Shown here piece after piece: positions 36,413-44,227 of a stretch of DNA of 64,000 nucleotides. Source of the DNA: Azophilus sp965221465 (GTDB lineage Bacteria > Pseudomonadota > Gammaproteobacteria > Pseudomonadales > Azotimanducaceae); the NCBI GenBank assembly GCA_965221465.1, contig OZ244892.1:2108001-2172000 (forward strand). The letters are read 5' to 3'. The notes under the pieces are model-generated. The model worked only from the letters and a program-made list of their open reading frames with translations. It made no database searches and was not told the origin of the DNA. Within the stretch, counting starts at the first letter, position 1. Every line of letters begins with the position of its first letter. Made by a program: the position numbers and the translations under genes.

Positions 36413-37244
36413 CGGCGGCCCCCGGCACGACCTCGGTTTGCAGCGACCGGATGCGATCGATCTCGTCGAGCAACTCGTTGAATGGGGGAAAGTTGAAGTC
36501 GCGCTCCAGCAGCACCGGCATCGGTCCGTAGAGGCGGAACGCGGTGGCAAGAAGATCCCAGACCGGTTCGATGACCGGGGCGCCGTGGGTGTCGATGACA
36601 AGGTCCGGCGCCCGGGCGGAGTGCCCGGCAATGTGCACGTACTGCGCTCGAAGAGCGTCGATTCCGGCAAGAAACTCCACCGGGTCGTAGCCGAAGTTGA
36701 CGCTGTTGACATGGATGTTGTTGACGTCGAGCAACAGGTCGCAGTCGGCCTCCTCGAGGACACCGTTGACGAATTCCAGTTCGGAGAGTTCGCGCCCGGG
36801 CGTCGCGTAGCAGGAAATGTTCTCGATGCCGATGCGCCGCTCGAGAATCTCCTGAACCCGGCGGATGCGGCCGGCGACGTATTGCACCGCTTCACCGGTG
36901 AACGGAATGGGCATCAGATCGTAGAGATGGCCCTGCTCGTCGCTGCAGTAGCTCAGGTGCTCGTTGTAGGCGAGCACGTCGTGATCGTCGAGAAAGGCCT
37001 TTACCCGCTCGAGAAAGGCCGTATCGAGTGGCGCCGGGCTGCCGAGGGAAAGCGACAGCCCATGACAGACCAGTGGGAATCTTTCCGCCAGTTGCCGAAA
37101 CCCGCGGCCGAAGCGGCCGCCGATTCCGATCCAGTTTTCCGGCGCCAGTTCAAGAAAGTCGACAGCGCGGTCGTCCATCGCGACGAGATCGGGCAAAAGC
37201 CGCCGTCGCACTCCCAACCCCGCCCCTCGAACAGGAAAGTTCAT
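36399..37244 (-). CDS. hvfB: HvfB-type MNIO (DUF692) peptide-modifying oxygenase
   Basis: Multinuclear non-heme iron oxidative enzyme, TIM-barrel, 281 residues. Relatives convert Cys in a precursor peptide into copper-binding oxazolone/thioamide or thiooxazole groups. Predicted iron ligands are in LVCHGLSLSLGS, YNEHLSYC, IENISCYA, LLLDVNNIHVNSVNFGYDP, YVHIAGHS, IDTHGAPV and LLERDFNFP, all intact. Second gene of a minus-strand run: hvfA ends 44 bases upstream and hvfC overlaps its end. Confidence 0.93.
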   Translation of the reverse strand: MNFPVRGAGLGVRRRLLPDLVAMDDRAVDFLELAPENWIGIGGRFGRGFRQLAERFPLVCHGLSLSLGSPAPLDTAFLERVKAFLDDHDVLAYNEHLSYCSDEQGHLYDLMPIPFTGEAVQYVAGRIRRVQEILERRIGIENISCYATPGRELSELEFVNGVLEEADCDLLLDVNNIHVNSVNFGYDPVEFLAGIDALRAQYVHIAGHSARAPDLVIDTHGAPVIEPVWDLLATAFRLYGPMPVLLERDFNFPPFNELLDEIDRIRSLQTEVVPGAADGAN

Positions 37245-37288
37245 CGGGGCGGGTTTGGTCCTGGCTTCCAGATTGCGGGAAACGGCTC

Positions 37289-37555
37289 CTACTCGCTGCC
37301 GCCGTCATCCTCGCCGCATGAGCCTTCGCCGCAGCTCCCTTCTTTTTCTTCCTCTTCCTCTTCTTCGCCGCAGCTGCCCTCTCCACCGCAGCTTCCTTCA
37401 TCGCCTTCGGCGTCCGCCAGGCGTTCGTAGCCGCGGTCGATTTCTTCGACTGCAAACAGCCCCGAGTCGGAATCGGCTACCGCCGCTCCGGCCAGTGCAG
37501 CCGCGAAGACGGCGCCCACGGCTGCCGCGATCGGTTTGATTTTTCGTTCGTTCAT
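37289..37555 (-). CDS. hvfA: HvfA-like copper-peptide precursor with four EGSCG motifs
   Basis: 88-residue exported precursor. Residues 1-27 are a Sec signal peptide (KIKPIAAAVGAVFAAALAGA, cleavage likely after AVA). A short linker (GLFAVEEIDRGYERLADAEG) leads to EGSCG-G-EGSCG, a run of seven Glu plus Lys, then EGSCG-EGSCG and an acidic end. All four Cys sit in EGSCG, whereas the family consensus I know is EGKCG; the Lys is replaced by Ser in every copy. The Cys are the expected modification and Cu(I)-binding sites. A TATACT box at 37663-37658 (minus) could start transcription about 100 bases upstream. Confidence 0.85.
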   Translation of the reverse strand: MNERKIKPIAAAVGAVFAAALAGAAVADSDSGLFAVEEIDRGYERLADAEGDEGSCGGEGSCGEEEEEEEKEGSCGEGSCGEDDGGSE

Positions 37556-37712
37556 CGTTTCGGTTCTCCGATTGGCCCGTGAGGGCGGTTCATCGAGTTG
37601 GACACGCCGGAACAGCAGGCGTTCCACGACGGGGGCCTTGCAGCGCCCGTTTGCCCGAGTATACCCAAAAGCGAAGTGTGCGCGAGCCGCGCCGGGCGGA
37701 GACGCCGACCGG

Positions 37713-38669
37713 TCAGTGGGCAGCTCCCCCGAGCCCGCCGAGCGCGAACGCAACCCGTTCGTCAACCGTGGGCGCGAAGGCTTCCTGGGCGAGAACGGCC
37801 GCGAGGCGGCTCTCGAGGCCGCTGCCGTTGGCGATCTGAATGGCCAGCCCCGGCCGGGCATTCATCTCCAGCAGCAACGGCCCGGCGTTCGCATCGATGA
37901 CGATGTCGCAGCCCAGGTAGCCGAGCCTGGTCACATCGAAACACCGGCTGGCCAGGCTCAGCAGATCGCGCCAACCCGGAATGACAATGTTGTCCAGGCG
38001 CACGCCGCTATCCGGGTGACGGTGGATGGTCCGGTTGCGCTGCACGGCGCCGACGCCGACACCCGTGCGGATATCCAGGCCCACGCCGATGGCGCCCTGG
38101 TGCAGATTGGCCTTGCCGTCGGAGGCATGGGTGCCGAGCCGCAGCATGGCCATGACGGGGTAGCCCTGAAACACGATGACCCGGATGTCAGGAACGCCAT
38201 CGACGCTCATGGCCCCGAACATCGCGTGCGTCTTCACCAGGGATTCGACGATGGCCGCATCGGTCCGTCCGCCCAGCGAATACAGGCCGCTGATGATGTT
38301 GGTGAGCAGCCGCTTGATCTGGCCGATGCCGACCCGTTCGCCGTTGCTCTTGACGTACCGCTCGCCGTCCCGGCCGACGATGGCCAGAATGCCACGGCCG
38401 CCGCTGCCCTGGGCCGGCTTGATGACGAACTCGTCGAGTCGATCCAACCGCTCGGGCACGGCTTCCACCTCGAACTGACGGGACAGGTCATGAATCAGTT
38501 CCGGCGTCGGAATGCCGGCCTTGGCGGCAAGCCGCTTGGTGAGCAGCTTGTTGTCCACCAGCGGATAGGCTGCCCGGTCGTTGTGACGGCTGACGAATTC
38601 GAGGTTGCGCCGGTTCATGCCGACGACGCCCCGTTTGCGCAGTTGCGCCGGCGTGGCAAGCCAGTTCAA
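37713..38669 (-). CDS. Alpha-L-glutamate ligase-like ATP-grasp protein
   Basis: RimK-related ATP-grasp ligase, 318 residues. VRNDR-like VDNKLLTKRLAAKAGIPTPE opens the ATP-grasp core. EFVIKPAQGSGGRGILAIVG is the ATP-binding loop, and GYLGCDIVIDANAGPLLLEM followed by NARPGLAIQIANGSGL carries the Mg-binding Glu and Asn. It belongs to the subgroup that always travels with a 7TM inactive transglutaminase; the amino acid it ligates is not established as far as I know. TTG 38669 overlaps the upstream stop as TTGA. hvfA begins 157 bases downstream. Confidence 0.88.
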   Translation of the reverse strand: MNWLATPAQLRKRGVVGMNRRNLEFVSRHNDRAAYPLVDNKLLTKRLAAKAGIPTPELIHDLSRQFEVEAVPERLDRLDEFVIKPAQGSGGRGILAIVGRDGERYVKSNGERVGIGQIKRLLTNIISGLYSLGGRTDAAIVESLVKTHAMFGAMSVDGVPDIRVIVFQGYPVMAMLRLGTHASDGKANLHQGAIGVGLDIRTGVGVGAVQRNRTIHRHPDSGVRLDNIVIPGWRDLLSLASRCFDVTRLGYLGCDIVIDANAGPLLLEMNARPGLAIQIANGSGLESRLAAVLAQEAFAPTVDERVAFALGGLGGAAH

Positions 38670-40165
38670 GAGCCGCGCCCCGAAAGCGGCAGAAACCGAT
38701 AGAGTTCCAGCAGCCGGTAACCGGTGTAGCGGCCGAGCACGAGGATGGCCGCCAATACGCAGAGGTGCAGTTCGGGAAAGTTGAACGACAGGTGACGTAC
38801 GACGGAGACGCTCATGACCGAGTAGGCGCAGATCGCCACCAGCAGGCTGCCGGCGCCCTGCACGATGGCTTCGGTTGCGCCTTCCTCCTCCCAGAGGATG
38901 GACATGCGCTCCACCGTCCAGGCCAGTATCACCATCGGGAAAAACGTGATTGCCAAGCCGCTGATGAGGCCCAGGCGATAGCTGACCACGGCGAGCAGGG
39001 TGACCAGCACGATCACCACCACCACCAGCGTCGCAATGCGGGCCACGAGCAACAGATTGAGGGCCGACAGGTACGACCTGAGCAGCAGGGCGGCGCCAAC
39101 CACCAGCACCAGCCCGATGACGCCCGCCAGCAACTCCGTCTGCACGAAGGCCAGGGCAATCAGCACGGGCATGAAGGTGCCGGCGGTGCGCACGCCGACC
39201 AGGAGGCGCATGATCACGACGACCAGAGCGCCGACCGGCAGGGTCATGATCAGCTTGAACATGCCCTGTTCGGCAATCGGCAGGCTGTGCAGGGAAACGT
39301 CCAGCGGACTGCCCCTCGATCGGGAAAGCCCCAGGGCAGAGCGTGTCTGGCTCGTCATCGAGAAGGTGACCTGACTGCGCCGTCCCCCGACAACCTCGAA
39401 GACGGACGGGGCATCCGTCTGCCAGAGCAGCAAACCGGAGGTATCGTCGACCCTGCCGCGCCGCGGATCGTAGAGCAGCCAGGCGTCCTCGTGCCAGACC
39501 TGGATGTAGTCCCGAAGCCGCTGGTGGCGGCGGCCGTCCTGAAGCCGCAATGCCTTGACGGTTCGGGCGGCAATCCCGGCCCGGTTCAACAGGTCGCTGA
39601 TGAGCTGGGCGCGGTCATGTCCCTGCAGCAACAGGCTCAGATTCTGGCTCAGGGGCCGCGTATTGGCCGCCTGCACCAATTGATCGGCAAGAGACTGGGC
39701 GCTGGTGGACGTCGGCAGCAAGGCATTGATCACTTCCGCCGCGGCGGTGGCATAAGGTCCGTCGAAGTGCGAAGGCGGCAGCACCCCGGGCGGCGCCGGC
39801 GATACGCGGTGTTCCGGTTCCTCGACCAGGTCCATCTGGTAAAAGAGAACCTGTTCGCCCGCAGCGGAACGCTTGGTCCAGTGGGCCCTGGCTTGCGCAC
39901 CGCCATCGTCCACGGTGAATCCGTATCCCGGCGATGCCCCCGAGCCGGGTGACATCTGGAAGCCGTCCTGTTCCGGAGGCAGGGTCAGCAGCACTTCGGC
40001 GGGCGCGCCGGTCGCGAGGAATTCGATGCGGGCTTCGATCTGCCAGCCGGTGCGCTCTTCGTCCGGCAGAAAGGGCACGCCGGTGTCGGCGTGACGATAG
40101 GCGGCGATGCCGATTCCCGCGAGGGTCAGCAGCGCCGCGGCCAGTACGTACGACCAGCGTTCCAT
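38666..40165 (-). CDS. Inactive transglutaminase fused to 7TM domain
   Basis: 499 residues: an N-terminal membrane segment (SYVLAAALLTLAGIGIAAY), a periplasmic region to about 290 with a transglutaminase fold lacking an obvious catalytic Cys (DLLNRAGIAARTVKALRLQD, YIQVWHEDAWLLYDPRRG), and about seven membrane helices from 305 to the end. It is the known partner of the ATP-grasp gene that follows by overlap and of the retropepsin lipoprotein that precedes it by nine bases. Function is not characterised; a role in peptide modification or transport across the inner membrane is inference. Confidence 0.87.
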   Translation of the reverse strand: MERWSYVLAAALLTLAGIGIAAYRHADTGVPFLPDEERTGWQIEARIEFLATGAPAEVLLTLPPEQDGFQMSPGSGASPGYGFTVDDGGAQARAHWTKRSAAGEQVLFYQMDLVEEPEHRVSPAPPGVLPPSHFDGPYATAAAEVINALLPTSTSAQSLADQLVQAANTRPLSQNLSLLLQGHDRAQLISDLLNRAGIAARTVKALRLQDGRRHQRLRDYIQVWHEDAWLLYDPRRGRVDDTSGLLLWQTDAPSVFEVVGGRRSQVTFSMTSQTRSALGLSRSRGSPLDVSLHSLPIAEQGMFKLIMTLPVGALVVVIMRLLVGVRTAGTFMPVLIALAFVQTELLAGVIGLVLVVGAALLLRSYLSALNLLLVARIATLVVVVIVLVTLLAVVSYRLGLISGLAITFFPMVILAWTVERMSILWEEEGATEAIVQGAGSLLVAICAYSVMSVSVVRHLSFNFPELHLCVLAAILVLGRYTGYRLLELYRFLPLSGRGS

Positions 40166-40174
40166 GTTCGACCG

Positions 40175-40930
40175 TCAGTCTTCGCCATCCGTCAGCGGCT
40201 GCAGAAACTCCTGGGAAACGTCGACCACCATCAGGTCCATGAGCAGGCTGCGCCCGAGAATGACGGCATGCTCGAGGTGCGTGCGATCGGAAAGGTTGAA
40301 ATCGAAGTTGCCCAGAACCTGCCCCAACTGCACCCGCATCCGGACCACCGGGCGTCGCGTACCGTCTGCATCGGACTGCTGAAACACCCGCACGAAGCGT
40401 CTGACCCGGCGCTCCAGCGTATGCGTTCCGTCCCGGGTCTCGAAATCGAAGCGAACCCAGTCGTCGCCGTCCCGCTCCAGGTACACGAGATTCGTCGCAC
40501 TCATGGAGTTGGAGTCGGCCCCGGTGTCGATGCGCGCGGTGACGTCGATGCCCGGCGGCGTGACTCGGATGCGTTCGACCGATCCGACCACCGCCTTGTC
40601 GGTACCCGGCTCGGCCAAGGTTTCCGCCGGCGCCTCACAGGTCGTCGAGGCCGGGGCAACCGCGGGCGTTTCCGGAAACTTGCAGATAGGCGGAGGCAGT
40701 TCGATGGGCTTCGCCAACTGCGCGTCGATGCCGTCCAGGCGGACGCCCACTGCCTGTTCGAATCGCTGCACCTCGCCGGACACCTCGCCCAGCGACTGCT
40801 CGACAGCGCCGAGGTCGTCGGCCATGCCGCGAACCTCCTCGCGCAGATCCTGCAGGGCCAGTCGCTGGTCTTCCAGCAGTGCGCAGCCAGCCAGCAAGCC
40901 TGCAATCAGCATGATCAGGCAGTGTTTCAA
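40175..40930 (-). CDS. Retropepsin-like lipoprotein (DUF/PF05618 family)
   Basis: About 251 residues. TTG 40930 gives a lipoprotein signal (LKHCLIMLIAGLLAGC, Cys at 16), then a coiled-coil stretch (DLREEVRGMADDLGAVEQSL) and a Pro/Ala linker. The C-terminal retropepsin-fold domain has the catalytic-type triad ARIDTGADSNSMSA and AVILGRSLLMDLMVVDVSQE. It is probably anchored to the outer or inner membrane facing the periplasm. First gene of the retropepsin / 7TM / ATP-grasp trio. An R1 copy lies 60 bases upstream, in the likely promoter region. Confidence 0.85.
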   Translation of the reverse strand: MKHCLIMLIAGLLAGCALLEDQRLALQDLREEVRGMADDLGAVEQSLGEVSGEVQRFEQAVGVRLDGIDAQLAKPIELPPPICKFPETPAVAPASTTCEAPAETLAEPGTDKAVVGSVERIRVTPPGIDVTARIDTGADSNSMSATNLVYLERDGDDWVRFDFETRDGTHTLERRVRRFVRVFQQSDADGTRRPVVRMRVQLGQVLGNFDFNLSDRTHLEHAVILGRSLLMDLMVVDVSQEFLQPLTDGED

Positions 40931-40992
40931 TCGCAGTCCGTCCCCACGCGGTGCACGGCATTGTAGCCGCCACGAAGACGAACAGGTACTCA

Positions 40993-41168
40993 CCCGCATC
41001 CGTCACCAACTTCCTGCTGCGGACGCCGATGCACTCGCCCTGCACGGCAGTGCTCCCGCCAGCCGCTTTGACACGCTGTCGAGTATGCCTGCACCGGCTT
41101 CCAGTCCGCGCAGCCGCCCAGAACGGCGCTTCGACGCCCTCGCGACGAAGTTTGGCGACGGATGCGGG
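40993..41168 (-). repeat. R1 repeat, full length, opposite orientation
   Basis: CCCGCATCCGTCACCAACTT at the left and AAGTTTGGCGACGGATGCGG at the right; 176 bases. Reversed relative to 27460-27656: its left half carries CTGCTGCGGACGCCGATGCA and its right half CTTCGACGCCCTCGCGACGA. Internal GTCGAGTATGCCTGCA matches the interior of the other copy on the opposite strand. It fills most of the 354-base gap between the VWA gene's end and the retropepsin gene. Confidence 0.9.
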
Positions 41169-41284
41169 CCAACGGGGCGATGACAGCTGCCAGACGATAA
41201 ATCGGTCGATGCTTGCATGCCCGCTTCACTCGGCAAACGGATCCTCGAACATCAGGCTTTGGCCAACCAGCCTCGAGGTCGGGG

Positions 41285-42457
41285 TTACTTGGACAGGGCG
41301 TTCATCCCCTCCTCCAGACCGCGTACGGTCAGGGGATACATGTAGCCGTTGACGAGCTTGCGCGTCAGGCCCACCGAACTCGAATACTCCCAGGTCTCCT
41401 GTGGCGTGGGATTGATCCACACGATTCGGTCGTATACCTCGGTGAAGCGATTCATCCATACCGCGCCCGGCTCTTCGTTCCAGTGTTCGACACTGCCGCC
41501 GGAATGAGTGATCTCGTAAGGCGCCATGGTGGCATCGCCGACAAAGACCACCTTGTAGTCGTGCGCATACTTGTTGAGGATTTCCCAGGTTGGGATGCGC
41601 TCGGTCATGCGCCTGCGGTTGTCCTTCCACACCGATTCGTAGATGAAGTTGTGGAAGTAGTAGCTCTCCATGTGCTTGAACTCGGTGCGCGTCGCCGAGA
41701 ACAGTTCTTCGCTCACCTTGACGTGGGCGTCCATCGACCCGCCGATATCGAGGAACAACAGCACCTTCACGGTGTTCTTGCGTTCCGGGCGCATTCTGAT
41801 GTCGAGCAGGCCGCCGTTGTGTGCGGTGGAACGGATGGTGCCGTCCATGTCCAGCTCTTCCTCCTTGCCGGTCCGGGCAAATTTCCTGAGACGCCGCAAC
41901 GCCATCTTGATGTTGCGCGTTCCGAGTTCCACCGAGTCGTCGAGGTTTCTGAACTGGCGCTGATCCCAGGCCTTTCGCGCTTTCTTCTTCTTGCCCTTGC
42001 CGACCCCCCCCGGGCCGTTCTTGCCCGGGCGGTTGGGGTCGTCGCCCTCTCGGCCTTTCTCGCCCTGGCGCGCCTGCTCGGCCGCCGCCTTTTCGGCCTC
42101 TTCCCTGGCCTCGCGGAACGCCTCGATCAGCTTCTCCAAACCGCCCAGGGAGTCGATCTTCTTCAGTTCTTCCGGGGTCAGCGACTTCTCGAACTCCCGC
42201 CGCAGCCACTCGTCGGGTATGAGCGACTCCAGCATGCCGTGCAGGTCTTCGAGCCCCTTGAAATAGGCGCCGAAGGCCCGGTCGAACTTGTCGTAGTTTT
42301 TCTCGTCCTTGACCAGGCAGGTGCGCGTCAACAGGTAGAAGTCGTCGAGGTTGGCGTAGACGATGCGGTGCTTCAGGGCCGCTATGAGGTCCATGAGTTC
42401 CCGGATGGTGACGGGAACCTTGTACTTGCGAAGCGTCAGGAAGAGGTTGATGAGCAT
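41285..42457 (-). CDS. VWA-domain protein, CoxE-like
   Basis: 390 residues. N-terminal helical region (LTLRKYKVPVTIRELMDLIA), a Lys/Glu/Gly-rich low-complexity linker at about 120-165 (REEAEKAAAEQARQGEKG), then a von Willebrand A domain whose MIDAS is FLDIGGSMDAH (DxGxS). MoxR ATPases and such VWA proteins act together as metal-dependent chaperones that insert cofactors or remodel complexes. Its moxR partner is upstream on the same strand but an R2 element separates them. Confidence 0.88.
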   Translation of the reverse strand: MLINLFLTLRKYKVPVTIRELMDLIAALKHRIVYANLDDFYLLTRTCLVKDEKNYDKFDRAFGAYFKGLEDLHGMLESLIPDEWLRREFEKSLTPEELKKIDSLGGLEKLIEAFREAREEAEKAAAEQARQGEKGREGDDPNRPGKNGPGGVGKGKKKKARKAWDQRQFRNLDDSVELGTRNIKMALRRLRKFARTGKEEELDMDGTIRSTAHNGGLLDIRMRPERKNTVKVLLFLDIGGSMDAHVKVSEELFSATRTEFKHMESYYFHNFIYESVWKDNRRRMTERIPTWEILNKYAHDYKVVFVGDATMAPYEITHSGGSVEHWNEEPGAVWMNRFTEVYDRIVWINPTPQETWEYSSSVGLTRKLVNGYMYPLTVRGLEEGMNALSK

Positions 42458-42536
42458 GTTTGATCGGTGCGCCGCGTTGATATCTTCGTTGTTCTGCTCA
42501 CGGCCTCCCGTGCCAGAACGTCATCCCGACTTTCAT

Positions 42537-42785
42537 GGAACGAGTTCTCCAAGCGATTGATTTTATTGGATTTGTGAACCATGGGAACCATTACTTCGAT
42601 CCGGCCCCGAGAACCGGTATGCGGTACGTGCATCCGGCGCACCAGGCGGACGCGCTTACCGCTACGATGGGCGCAAGCACGAGCCCCAACAGCGCCGGAT
42701 ACACGCACCGCATACCGGTTCTCTCCCAGCGAGCCTTTGTTGCTTTCACGTCCGCGTCCCGGTGCGCCACGTTGAAATCTTCAAT
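42537..42785 (-). repeat. R2 repeat element, inverted, between moxR and the VWA gene
   Basis: Inverted arms GAGAACCGGTATGCGGTACG (from 42609) and CGCACCGCATACCGGTTCTC (to 42723) pair over 32 bases with only two mismatches, leaving a loop of about 50 bases. The A/T-rich tail lies at 42541-42575 and the head near 42765-42785. It splits what is usually a continuous moxR-VWA operon. Confidence 0.9.
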
Positions 42786-42797
42786 TTCAAGCGGCAA

Positions 42798-43646
42798 TCA
42801 CCCACGTGAGTCGCGGCGGTTCATGAATGCGAGGCGCTCGAGGAGGTGCACGTCCTGCTCGTTCTTCACCAGGGCGCCGTAGAGCGGCGGGATGGCCTTG
42901 CTGGGGTCGCGATTGGTGAGAATCTCGTCGGGTATGTCGTCCGACATCAGGAGCTTCAGCCAGTCGATGAGTTCCGAGGTGGAGGGCTTCTTCTTCAGCC
43001 CCGGCACCTTGCGCACGTCGAAGAAGATCTCCATGGCCTCCTTGACCAGTTCCCGCTTGATTCCCGGGTGATGAACTTCGACGATCTCGTGCATCGTCTC
43101 CCGGTCGGGAAAGTTGATGTAGTGAAAGAAACAGCGCCGCAGGAAGGCGTCGGGCAGTTCCTTCTCGTTGTTGGAGGTGATGACGACGATCGGGCGGTGC
43201 TTCGCCGCGATGGTCTCTGACAACTCGTAGACGAAAAACTCCATGCGGTCGAGTTCCTGCAGCAGGTCGTTCGGAAACTCGATATCGGCCTTGTCGATTT
43301 CGTCGATGAGCAGGACGACGCGCTCTTCCGACTCGAACGCCTCCCACAGCTTGCCCTTCCTGATGTAATTGCGAATGTCGCCCACCCGCTCGTCGCCAAG
43401 CTGGGAGTCGCGCAGGCGTGACACCGCATCGTATTCGTAAAGCCCGTTGATGGCCTTGGTGCTCGACTTGATGTGCCACTGAATCAACTCGAGCCCCAGG
43501 GTCTTGGCGACTTCCTCGGCCAGCAATGTCTTGCCCGTGCCGGGTTCGCCCTTCACCAGCAACGGCCGCTCCAGCTTGACCGCGGCATCCACGGCCATGC
43601 TGAGTTCATCGGTGGAGATATAGGTGTCGGTACTGTCGAATATCAT
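42798..43646 (-). CDS. MoxR family AAA+ ATPase
   Basis: 282 residues. Walker A is VKGEPGTGKTLLAEEVAKTL, Walker B is VVLLIDEIDKADIEFPNDLL, sensor 1 lies in PIVVITSNNEKELPDAFLRR, and the C-terminal domain includes KPSTSELIDWLKLLMSDDIP. ATG 43646 is the start; a longer frame upstream crosses an R1 copy. Works with the downstream VWA protein by analogy with other MoxR systems; the client is unknown. Confidence 0.92.
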   Translation of the reverse strand: MIFDSTDTYISTDELSMAVDAAVKLERPLLVKGEPGTGKTLLAEEVAKTLGLELIQWHIKSSTKAINGLYEYDAVSRLRDSQLGDERVGDIRNYIRKGKLWEAFESEERVVLLIDEIDKADIEFPNDLLQELDRMEFFVYELSETIAAKHRPIVVITSNNEKELPDAFLRRCFFHYINFPDRETMHEIVEVHHPGIKRELVKEAMEIFFDVRKVPGLKKKPSTSELIDWLKLLMSDDIPDEILTNRDPSKAIPPLYGALVKNEQDVHLLERLAFMNRRDSRG

Positions 43647-43800
43647 GCAACGTCTCTTGGTGAATCGTTGGGCAAAGCGCAACCCGCCCGCGCCCGTTGC
43701 CCGCAGGCGTACCGGACAAAAGACCCCCTCGGCCACGCAAACGGCGTACTGTATAGGAGGGAAAAGCGCCAAACAAGCGCACGCTTCTTGCAAGCAGCAG

Positions 43801-43851
43801 CCCGCATCCGTCACCTGCTTCCTGCAGCAGACGCCGATGCACTTGACCCGC
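43801..43851. repeat. R1 repeat, end A only
   Basis: CCCGCATCCGTCACCTGCTT then CCTGCAGCAGACGCCGATGC and ACTTGACC: a diverged outer 50 bases with no matching right end. It lies in the 245-base gap upstream of moxR, where its promoter is expected. Confidence 0.75.
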
Positions 43852-43891
43852 ACGCCCATTCGACGCATTACCGGTGGGACCGCGCGCGCGG

Positions 43892-44227
43892 TCACCCCCT
43901 CTGTCGCCGGCCCCGCCTCGCCCGCCATAAACTGCAAGTGCCGACAAGCACGGTTACCGCGACGACGCCTGCAAACAGGATGCTCGCGGCCAGGGCCGGC
44001 TGGCCCTCGCGCTGCAAGGCGGCCTCGAAGACGACCACCACGAACGCGGGCGCGTAGTACGGGTCGTATCCAGGAACCGGGGCGGGCAGAAAGAGCAGGA
44101 CGGCAGCAAGCGCGCGCAGCCAGTGCTTCACGAAAATGCCTTGCATCGGCCGGGTCAACACGACCACGCCGTAGAGCGCCGCAACGGCAGCGACCGCGGC
44201 GACCAGCCAGGCGACCGGTTCCGTCAT
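43892..44227 (-). CDS. Small membrane protein, unknown function
   Basis: 111 residues with about three hydrophobic segments (AWLVAAVAAVAALYGVVVL; LRALAAVLLFLPAPVPGY; ASILFAGVVAVTVLVGTCS) and an Arg-rich tail. No family recognised. ATG 44227 overlaps the rnd stop (ATGA), so it is translationally coupled to RNase D. It may share the moxR neighbourhood only by chance. Confidence 0.75.
   Translation of the reverse strand: MTEPVAWLVAAVAAVAALYGVVVLTRPMQGIFVKHWLRALAAVLLFLPAPVPGYDPYYAPAFVVVVFEAALQREGQPALAASILFAGVVAVTVLVGTCSLWRARRGRRQRG

Noticed and set aside
41226..42209. Long out-of-frame ORF within the VWA gene
   Set aside because: Shadow of the real gene; the real frame has the MIDAS motif and family similarity.
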